From NCBI GenBank assembly GCA_929200535.1, contig CAKMZV010000009.1, positions 1-62,614 of the forward strand: 62,614 bases of DNA, read 5' to 3'. Below the pieces are notes generated by a model. The model did no database searches. It saw only the letters and a program-made list of their open reading frames with translations, and was not told the DNA's origin. Both the position numbers and the translations under genes were made by a program. The stretch is from an uncultured Gammaproteobacteria bacterium. Lineage in GTDB: Bacteria > Pseudomonadota > Gammaproteobacteria > CAKMZV01. Shown here one piece after another: positions 49,241 through 57,800 of the stretch (the stretch's first letter is position 1; each line of letters opens with the position of its first letter).

Positions 49241-51625
49241 CTATTTTTTATCAATCAGCTGTAGCCATGTTTCGATGACCGAATCTGGATTGAGTGATAT
49301 GCTGTCAATTCCTTGGTCGAATAGCCATTGGGCAAAATCTGGATAATCGGAGGGTCCTTGACCGCAAATGCCGATATATTTTCCTTTTTTGGTGCAAGCT
49401 GAAATGGCTCTTTCAAGTAAGAATTTAACGGCTGGATTGCGTTCATCAAACATATGAGAGATAATGCCAGAGTCTCTATCAAGGGCTAAGGTAAGTTGGG
49501 TCAGGTCGTTTGAACCAATTGAGAAGCCATCGAAATATTCTAAAAACTCTTCGGCGAGGATAGCATTGGACGGGACTTCACACATCATAATAATTTGCAG
49601 TTCATTTTCGCCTCGTTTAAGCCCGTTTTTCGCAAGTAAGTTAATGACTTTTTCGGCGCCACGGAGGGTTCTTACGAAAGGTACCATTATTTTGACGTTG
49701 GTTAAGCCTATATCATTACGAACTCGTTTGAGTGCGGTGCATTCCATTTCCCAGCATTCTTGGAAGGAATCGGCAATGTAGCGTGATGCGCCTCTAAAAC
49801 CAATCATCGGGTTTTCTTCATGAGGTTCAAATAAATCACCACCCACTAATTCAGCGTATTCATTGGATTTAAAGTCAGACATTCTGACAATCACTGGTTT
49901 GGGAGCAAAAGCGGCAGCAATTGTTGCAACGCCTTCAACAATTTTGCTAATATAAAATTCTTTAGCACTGCCGTAAGGGGCACTGAGTTTGTCGATTACT
50001 TTTTTGATTTTTGGCGGAACATTTGGGTATTTGAGTATAGCACTTGGGTGCACGCCAATATTGCGTGCAATAATAAACTCCAAACGAGCCAAGCCAACGC
50101 CTTTATTTGGCAAGCGAGAGAAACCAAAGGCTTTATCGGGATTGCCCACATTGAGCATTAAATCAACGGATAACTCGGGTAGGCTTTTTAGTGGTGTTTC
50201 TTTAATTGAGATGCTAGCTTTGCCTTTATAGACGAATCCAGTATCGCCTTCACAACAGGAGACTGTTACCATTGAATCATCAGTTAGCACCTCCGTTGCT
50301 TTATTTGTACCGACAATAGCAGGGATGCCAAGTTCACGTGCAATAATAGCGGCGTGGCAGGTGCGCCCTCCACGATTGGTAATAATGCCAGCAGTGCGCT
50401 TCATTACGGGTTCCCAATCTGGATCGGTCATATCGGCGACGAGTACATCGCCAACTTCTACACGATCCATTTCATTTGGTGAGTTTATGATTTTGACTTT
50501 ACCAGATCCTACGAGTTGCCCGATGGCTCTTCCTTCTAATAAAACTTCTTGCTTATTGGTTAATTCATAGCTACGAATAACTTGAGCGTATTTTTTGGAT
50601 TGCTGAGAGGCTACCGTTTCAGGGCGTGCTTGAACGATAAATAATTCGCCATTTAAGCCATCTTTTGCCCATTCAATATCCATTGGTCTTTGGTAGTGCT
50701 TTTCAATCATCATTGCGTAAGTAGCTAATTGTTCCGCTTCGCTATCACTGATAGAAAATTGACGACGACGATGTTTAAGTACCGGGATGGTGCTAACTAA
50801 GTCATTAGCTCCAGGCGAGGAGAAAACCATTTCATTACTTTTTTGCCCTCTGACACGACGAATAACGGATTTTTTTCCTTGTTGGAGGGAAGTTTTATAA
50901 ACATAAAATTCATCTGGGTTTACCGCACCTTGCACGACCATTTCTCCCAAACCATAGGCGGCAGTAATAAACACCACATCTTCAAAGCCTGATTCGGTAT
51001 CAATCGTGAACATGACTCCGCTGGAGGCAAGATCACTGCGTACCATCAATTGCACTCCTGCTGAAATTCCAACTTGCGAATGGACAAAACCTTGGTGCAC
51101 TCGATATGAGATAGCACGATCATTATACAAAGAGGCAAACACTTCGCGTATTTTAAGCAACACCTGTTCAATGCCACAAACATTTAAGTAAGTCTCTTGC
51201 TGGCCGGCAAAAGAGGCATTGGGTAAATCTTCGGCAGTGGCAGAGGAGCGCACGGCAACGGCAAGCATTTCATTATCATTGCTGTGCTTGGCACACATTT
51301 GTTTGTAGGCCACTGTGACTTCATTGCTGAGTGATTGGGGTAAGGGTGCATCAATGACCTTTTGCCTAATGTCTTTGCCGACTTGGGTAAGTTGTGCGAT
51401 ATTATTGGTGTCCAAGTCTTTTAAGGCGTTCTCAATATAAGAGCCTATGCCATTTTCTTGTAGATGCAAATTAAACGCCTCAACTGTTGTTGCAAAACCG
51501 CCAGGGACTTTAACGCCTGTTTGGCTTAAATTGGAAATCATTTCTCCAAGGGAGGCGTTTTTTCCACCGACTGTATTAATATCTTTAAGGGTGACTTGTG
51601 ATAAATTTTTAATGTACTGGCTCAT
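49241..51625 (-). CDS. ppsA: Phosphoenolpyruvate synthase
   Basis: 794 residues from the ATG at 51625 (MSQYIKNLSQVTLKD), matching the usual length. The frame stays open 55 codons further, but that part reads through the upstream MITE. PPDK-N domain: GGKNASLGEM and AVRSSATAEDLPNASFAGQQ. Phospho-His domain: GGRTCHAAIIARELGIPAIVG with the catalytic His. C-terminal PEP/pyruvate barrel: SNDLTQLTLALDRDSG and GICGQGPSDYPDF. It makes PEP from pyruvate for gluconeogenesis. Confidence 0.97.
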   Translation of the reverse strand: MSQYIKNLSQVTLKDINTVGGKNASLGEMISNLSQTGVKVPGGFATTVEAFNLHLQENGIGSYIENALKDLDTNNIAQLTQVGKDIRQKVIDAPLPQSLSNEVTVAYKQMCAKHSNDNEMLAVAVRSSATAEDLPNASFAGQQETYLNVCGIEQVLLKIREVFASLYNDRAISYRVHQGFVHSQVGISAGVQLMVRSDLASSGVMFTIDTESGFEDVVFITAAYGLGEMVVQGAVNPDEFYVYKTSLQQGKKSVIRRVRGQKSNEMVFSSPGANDLVSTIPVLKHRRRQFSISDSEAEQLATYAMMIEKHYQRPMDIEWAKDGLNGELFIVQARPETVASQQSKKYAQVIRSYELTNKQEVLLEGRAIGQLVGSGKVKIINSPNEMDRVEVGDVLVADMTDPDWEPVMKRTAGIITNRGGRTCHAAIIARELGIPAIVGTNKATEVLTDDSMVTVSCCEGDTGFVYKGKASISIKETPLKSLPELSVDLMLNVGNPDKAFGFSRLPNKGVGLARLEFIIARNIGVHPSAILKYPNVPPKIKKVIDKLSAPYGSAKEFYISKIVEGVATIAAAFAPKPVIVRMSDFKSNEYAELVGGDLFEPHEENPMIGFRGASRYIADSFQECWEMECTALKRVRNDIGLTNVKIMVPFVRTLRGAEKVINLLAKNGLKRGENELQIIMMCEVPSNAILAEEFLEYFDGFSIGSNDLTQLTLALDRDSGIISHMFDERNPAVKFLLERAISACTKKGKYIGICGQGPSDYPDFAQWLFDQGIDSISLNPDSVIETWLQLIDKK

Positions 51626-51684
51626 TGGGGTACTCTGAGTTAATATAAAATTTAGTACTATAAAAAAATTAAGGGTAAAACTTT

Positions 51685-51843
51685 GAGACCTTTGCACAAA
51701 AGATATGACAAGTAAAAAAGCAAAAAATTGCCCTGATTGTCGTTGTGAAACTTGCGAAGACGGACGTATTGGCTGCGTTTCACGCCTCAATCAGAACAAT
51801 TTTTTATCTTTTTTCTTTTGCCATACTTTTATGCAAAGGTCTC
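51685..51843. repeat. MITE, 159-bp form
   Basis: Ends GAGACCTTTGCACAAAAG and CTTTTATGCAAAGGTCTC with a perfect 5-bp duplication ACTTT. The hairpin 51745-51783 has stem GTGAAAC/GTTTCAC and the conserved loop on the minus strand. It sits 60 bp upstream of the ppsA start, inside its likely promoter region. Confidence 0.94.
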
Positions 51844-51917
51844 ACTTTTTTATAGTTATATGAAAAAAATGGGTTAATTTAAACCCTGCCTAGTTGATTA
51901 TCTCATAAGCGTGATGA

Positions 51918-53084
51918 TTATTTATAGATTAGCCCTAATATCTCTGTATAAACTTTTTGTAGGGAAGCTAAATCATCAATATTTAAGCATTCATTGTTTT
52001 GATGAATGGTTTTATTTAAAGGTCCAAATTCGATAACTTCCACTGGTTTTTGCGTGTCAGGATGGGTTAATGTTGCAATAAAACGTCCATCAGAGGTACC
52101 GCCAGAGGTTGAAACTTTAGGTTGCTTTTGACAAACATTTTCAATGGCTTGGATGCAATTTTTTACCAACACACTCTCTCGTTGGCTTAAATAGGGGAGG
52201 GCAGAGTTTTTCCAGCTAAGCGAAAAATCTTTTTCTGCAATGCCATTTTGCTTTAATAAATCAAGTACTCTGCTTTGAATATTCTGCACTGTAGAAGCAG
52301 TACCATAGCGGACATTAAATTGAATGCTTATATCTGGAGGGATAACATTTTCAGCCCCGACACCACTATTTAAATTTGAAATTTGCAGAGTTGAGGCATC
52401 AAAATCCTCATTGCCATTATCCCAATGTTCATCTCTTAAAGCTTGTAAAAAATTTAAGGATTTAAAAACTGGGTTTTCTGCCAGATGAGGGTACGCCACA
52501 TGCCCCTGAATACCACGAATTGAAAGAGTTGCTCCAAGTGAACCACGGCGTCCAATTTTTAGTGTATCGCCCAGTTTTTCAGCACAGGTTGGCTCTGTAA
52601 CAACACAATAATCGACAGCAATTTTTTGTGGCTTAATAAAATCATTAACCACTCTTTGCACGCCATCCATCGCTGGACCTTCCTCATCAGAGGTTAAAAG
52701 CATTGCGATGGTGCCAGGATGATTGGGGTTATTTTTGACATAATCAATGGCAGATAATGTGGAAGCAGCAACACAGCCTTTCATATCAGCAATCCCTCGT
52801 GCATAGAGGTGGTTATTGCGTATTTGGGGTTCAAAAGGTGGGCTATCCCAAAAAGATAACTCACCAGCAGGAACAACATCAGTATGCCCGAGGAATAACA
52901 AAAAAGGAGCCCCTTGCCCGTGTGTTGCCCACAGATTAGTCACTTCATTATATTGCAGAGTTTGGCATTTAAAACCTTGCTCTTTTAATAAATGACTAAC
53001 AACCTCTTGGCATCCCTTATCTTCTGGAGTTACTGAGGCACGAGCACATAACTCAATGGACAAATCAACAACATTTATAGACAT
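51918..53084 (-). CDS. dapE: Succinyl-diaminopimelate desuccinylase
   Basis: 388-residue M20 metallopeptidase in the lysine/meso-DAP pathway. FLGHTDVVPAG (metal His and Asp), LYARGIADMKG, MLLTSDEEGPAMDG (metal and catalytic Glu), the dimerisation lid segment RRGSLGATLSIRGIQGHVAYPHLAENP and the C-terminal EFGPLNKTIHQNNE with the last metal His. It lies 20 bp downstream of dapD on the same strand, so the two form an operon. Confidence 0.96.
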   Translation of the reverse strand: MSINVVDLSIELCARASVTPEDKGCQEVVSHLLKEQGFKCQTLQYNEVTNLWATHGQGAPFLLFLGHTDVVPAGELSFWDSPPFEPQIRNNHLYARGIADMKGCVAASTLSAIDYVKNNPNHPGTIAMLLTSDEEGPAMDGVQRVVNDFIKPQKIAVDYCVVTEPTCAEKLGDTLKIGRRGSLGATLSIRGIQGHVAYPHLAENPVFKSLNFLQALRDEHWDNGNEDFDASTLQISNLNSGVGAENVIPPDISIQFNVRYGTASTVQNIQSRVLDLLKQNGIAEKDFSLSWKNSALPYLSQRESVLVKNCIQAIENVCQKQPKVSTSGGTSDGRFIATLTHPDTQKPVEVIEFGPLNKTIHQNNECLNIDDLASLQKVYTEILGLIYK

Positions 53085-53104
53085 AATAGGGATTTAAGTT
53101 TTGT

Positions 53105-53923
53105 TTATTCGGCTCGTAAAAGCTCATTGATACCCACTTTAGAGCGTGTTTTTTCATCAACCGTCTTAACAATAACAGCACAGTATAAGCTGTATTTGCC
53201 ATCCTTTGAGGGTAAATTTCCTGAAACAACGACTGAGCCGGCTGGAATACGCCCATAAGTAACTTCATCTTTTTGGCGATCATAAATACGCGTGCTTTGT
53301 CCAATATAAACTCCCATTGAGATCACCGAACCTTCCTCGACAATAACGCCCTCTACCACCTCCGAGCGAGCCCCGATAAAGCAATTATCTTCAATAATGG
53401 TAGGACCTGCTTGAATAGGCTCTAAAACGCCACCGATACCGACACCACCTGATAAATGTACATTTTTACCAATTTGAGCACAAGAGCCAACAGTTGCCCA
53501 AGTATCGACCATCGTACCACTATCGACATAAGCCCCGATATTCACATAACTTGGCATCAAAACCGTATTTTTGCCAACAAAACTCCCTTTACGAGCAATA
53601 GCCGCTGGCACGACTCGGACTTGATCCCGAATAAAATCTTGCTCGCTATAACTGCCGTATTTAGTTTCAACTTTATCGTAAAAATTAAGCTCTCCCGCCT
53701 GCTGAATGCGATTATTTCTTAAACGAAAAGAAAGCAACACTGCTTTTTTTGCCCATTGATTTACCACCCAATCACCAATACCTCGTTGCTCAGCAACGCG
53801 TATTTTTCCTTTGTCTAAAGCATCAATGGTCTCTTCAATAGTTTTTTGTAGGTCTATTTCTTGACTAAAATCAATTGAATCTCGATTTTCCCAAGCGTTG
53901 TTTATGATTTGTTCTGCATTCAT
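53105..53923 (-). CDS. dapD: 2,3,4,5-tetrahydropyridine-2,6-dicarboxylate N-succinyltransferase
   Basis: 272-residue left-handed beta-helix acyltransferase, close to the 274 of E. coli. Seen are [25 protein letters not shown] in the helical N-terminus, then hexapeptide repeats including [27 protein letters not shown] and [20 protein letters not shown]. It acts just before DapC and DapE in the succinylase branch of DAP synthesis. Confidence 0.97.
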   Translation of the reverse strand: MNAEQIINNAWENRDSIDFSQEIDLQKTIEETIDALDKGKIRVAEQRGIGDWVVNQWAKKAVLLSFRLRNNRIQQAGELNFYDKVETKYGSYSEQDFIRDQVRVVPAAIARKGSFVGKNTVLMPSYVNIGAYVDSGTMVDTWATVGSCAQIGKNVHLSGGVGIGGVLEPIQAGPTIIEDNCFIGARSEVVEGVIVEEGSVISMGVYIGQSTRIYDRQKDEVTYGRIPAGSVVVSGNLPSKDGKYSLYCAVIVKTVDEKTRSKVGINELLRAE

Positions 53924-54092
53924 ATTTTTAATAGTAAGCTAAGATTGATTTTTTTTACTCGCACAAATAAATTTTATCTCAAAGTAAGCGATAGATAAGT
54001 TATTTAAAATTTTTGCTTATCTCTTTATATAGCCTAATTGAGAATTTTATTATGGGATTTTGCAATAAATTCGGTGTAATGAGAGGTGTTTC

Positions 54093-54761
54093 TTATAGTG
54101 AGCTTAGAATGTTTTTAATACGTGTGAGTAGATCGAAATGAGCTTGAGAGTCGGGGAGAAAGAGTTTTGCATCTTTTGATCCAAATACAAGAAAGGACTT
54201 TATATGGCGATTTGTTCGTGGTTTTTTTTGTTTGAGTGAAGTGATAAAAGGAATCATTCCTGCGGAGCGTAGGGAGGGATGGGCAAAGATTTTTTGAGAG
54301 ATGGTGCTATCGATGGGTGCAAAGCTGATATTTTCTTCGTCGAATAGATCTTGCATTCTCTCATCCCAAAAAGATTGATGGGTGAAGGATGTGGTAAACT
54401 GGTTTGCACGAATTTGTGATGAGGTGTAGTTGAGATAAATAATACGAGATTTGTTAATTTGAAATAGGGTATTAAACTCTTCGACAAAGGTATTTAGGCG
54501 TTGAGAAAAAAATAGCAAATTATTTTTCTCTTCATTTTTATTAAAGGTTTCGGTATGTAATAACCGATTAAAAATTCGATACACATCATCGTACACTTTT
54601 TGATTTTCTAAAGCGTTTGCTCGCAATTGTTTGAGTTGCTGCTCAAGTAATTCTTTCTCGATTTTGTACTGCTTGGCCTGTTCTTGAAAAAAAGAGTGTG
54701 ATTTGGCAAATGTATGCTCCGTTTCCACATTAGGATTTATGTTAGTGGGTGATTGAGACAT
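54093..54761 (-). CDS. DUF484 family protein (GAF-like)
   Basis: 222 residues. The N-terminal half has a long coiled coil (about 25-60, QYKIEKELLEQQLKQLRANA) followed by a helical region. The C-terminal half fits a GAF-like domain ending FLVFGSKDAKLFLPDSQAHFDLLTRI, the family's closing motif. In pseudomonads DUF484 lies with dapF and xerC. Here it lies near dapD/dapE and after the giant RTX gene (64 bp). The role is unknown. The identification rests on this layout and is not certain. Confidence 0.7.
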   Translation of the reverse strand: MSQSPTNINPNVETEHTFAKSHSFFQEQAKQYKIEKELLEQQLKQLRANALENQKVYDDVYRIFNRLLHTETFNKNEEKNNLLFFSQRLNTFVEEFNTLFQINKSRIIYLNYTSSQIRANQFTTSFTHQSFWDERMQDLFDEENISFAPIDSTISQKIFAHPSLRSAGMIPFITSLKQKKPRTNRHIKSFLVFGSKDAKLFLPDSQAHFDLLTRIKNILSSL

Positions 54762-54825
54762 ACGAAAATTGAAGAAAAACTAAAATACCCGTGTTACACA
54801 ACAAATTTTTTGCGTAACCGATTAT

Positions 54826-57800
54826 TTATGTGACGTTGATAACAACATGAAGATTATTACCATCACCGCCAGCATCGTTGAAATAAACATGATATTGATT
54901 TGTAGCTATAGCAGTACTATCATCTACACGTACAGTATTTGTACCATCGTTTGTGAGAGCTAACCGTTTATCATCAGCATCTTCTGTAAAAGATGATGTT
55001 TGACTTGATATAGTTGTTGAAGATGTTGTTGATAAGTCAAAGCGTATATCTGACCAATCGCTGATGTCACTATTTTCAAAGTTTAGTTGAATTTCTCTTC
55101 CAGAGAGAGTCGCCCCAGCATTATCTATTGATGATGTCTCTGCCCCTGCCCAATCATATAAATCAGTCACTTGGAATGTCAGTTTTTCTCCAGCAGTCAA
55201 GGTATTTATTCCAGTAAAATCAAGGTGCTCTACATTAGAAAAATTAGCTACATCAGCATTGTTAATAGAGTCATTAGCAACAGAACCATTGAATACGATG
55301 GTATCAATGTCCGTATTTGCGACATTTTCATTCATATTTATTGCCTCTAACTGATTAGTGCTACCATGAGTTATGGTGATTTGATCATTGACCGTACTGC
55401 CAGTTAAATCAAGTCGATCTCCCGTAGCTAAGGTAGCCAGAGAATCCCTTTCTGCAAAAGCACCTCCACCAGTAGAATCTATTTCTATGGTCGTGCTTGC
55501 ACCATCTAAGTAGGTCAGCTGTATAGCGGCATCTCTATCAGAAAAATCGATTAACTCATCATTAGTAATATCATAGCTATCATTGCCAGCTCCCCCTATC
55601 AAGGTATTATTTCCAGCACCTCCAGTTAGGACGTCATTGCCAGCATTGCCATCAATTACATCTGCTCGAGAAGATCCTGTGATGGTATCATTGCCAGCAC
55701 CAGCGTCTATATTTAGAGCAACTGTATTTCCCAATCCAGTTAAATTCCATGAGTCAGCTCCACCACCACCATTGAGGGTTTCTATATTCATTAAGTTATA
55801 TACATCATTATCTTGGTTAGTGATGGATAAACTTGTACCAGTGAGCGTTGTAGCTCCTGTAAATGCGGCGTCAATGGTTAGAGAGTCGGAGCCTCCTCCG
55901 CCATTAAATATCATCGTGTCTGTACTACTATCCCCTGTGGCACCAATACGGAAAATATCATTTCCAGCACCAGCCAAAACGGTGTTAAAATTACCCTGAT
56001 CAATGTTTTCAAATGTACTGGCATTGCCATTATTGTTGCCATTATTATCAATAACTTCCATATTATTGAAATTGATTGTGGCTCCATCCACTGTGACAGC
56101 ACTCCCATCGACTAACATACTTTGTGTAGAGGTTAGAATATCTATTCCAGAGCCTCCTGCAGTACCATTAATATTTTCTATTTGGCTAAAAGTGGTCTCG
56201 CCTACATTTCCAGTAGAAATGGTGTTTATAGCATTGAGTGCACCATTATTAAATCTAACGTTAATTCCTGTATTATTTGTGGAATTAAAAGATAGAGTAT
56301 CTCCAGTTGTTAGATTATTGCCACCAACAATGGTATTATCTGCATTAAAAGAGCCTTGAGAAATGGTAATATTATCATCTCCACTTTGTCCATCAACACT
56401 AATTAGAGTGCTGTGTTGATCGCCGAGGGTGATAGTATCATCATTTTGACTTCCTGTGAGTTTTTCAAAGTTGTGCACCGCTTGAGTGTTGGTGCCCCCT
56501 CCTGCTGCTGTTAAAGTAATGCGACTATTTGCTGAAAAATCTGCATTTATGCTACCAGTGCCAGCAGTAAAATTTTGATAAGTAAGCTCATCTTGACCTG
56601 ATGAATTATTGGTGCCACCGTCATAATTATCGTTACCTATATTTCCATATACAATATCATTATCTGCACCAGCAATAATTGTGTTTTGAGTGGTTGCAGA
56701 AGCATGGATTGTTTGATTTCCAAAACCAGTAGTAACATTTTCTATATTATTAAAAGTGGTATTAGAGAAACCGTTTGCTGCATGATTTGTTGTATTAAGA
56801 TTGATGGTATAAGCTGTCGTTAAGTTACTTAAGTTAAGCGTGTCTGTATCAGCTCCTCCGTCAACACTTCCACCGGAACTCACAGCATAGTGAATAGTAT
56901 CATTTCCAGTGCCACCGATAAGTGTATCATTCCCAGCATTGAGACCGCCACCGTCTAAAATATCACTACCAGCTCCGCCAGCTATAACATTTCTAAGAGA
57001 ATTTCCAGTCAAGGTATCAGCACCAGAGCTACCCGTGATATTTTCAATATTGTTAATAGAGACACTTGTGCCATTATATGTTGCAGTAGAAGAGAGACTG
57101 ATATTATCGTTTAAATCTAAGATTACTCCAGCATTATAGGCAACGTCTGAAAAATTCACCGTATCAAGCCCTTCGCCTCCATCTAAAGTATCCTCTCCGC
57201 CTTTTCCATCCAACATATCATTACCTGCTCCAGCTATGAGCACATTTTGTGCTGTTGTGCCGGTTAGTGAATCATTTCCTGATCCTGTAATAAGATTTTC
57301 TATATTAGAGAGAGTATCTGTTCCCAGAGAACTACTTACCAGTTGTGCGTTAGTGTTACTTAAATCCACGGTAGCATCGCTACTGGAAAATTGATAAGAT
57401 GCCCAATCGTTACCCGCTCCTCCATCGAGCGTATCATTGCCTACTCCACCGACTAATATATCTGAACCTTCATTTCCATTAAGAACGTCATTTCCGCCTC
57501 TTCCAGCAAGAAAATCATTGCCATCTCCGCCTGATAGAGTATTAGCTTGAGTATTTCCAGTGATATAGTCATTTCCAGATGAGCCAGTTATATTTTCAAT
57601 TGAATAGAGCCTATCCGTTCTAAAAATCGCACCGCCTCCAGTAATATTTTCCGCATATTGAACTTGATAATAAGTGTTAGAAGAAGCATCTGTTGTTACT
57701 ACTGACATATCCGCTCTAATACCGCTTAAATCAACATTGTTAGTATTGTATTGCAATTCTGAGGCTAAATTATTAGTACTTAATCCAGCATCATCTCCCA

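Noticed and set aside
51626-51790. 55-codon N-terminal extension of ppsA
   Set aside because: It translates the upstream MITE and leader. The ATG at 51625 gives the family start MSQYIKNLSQ and normal length.
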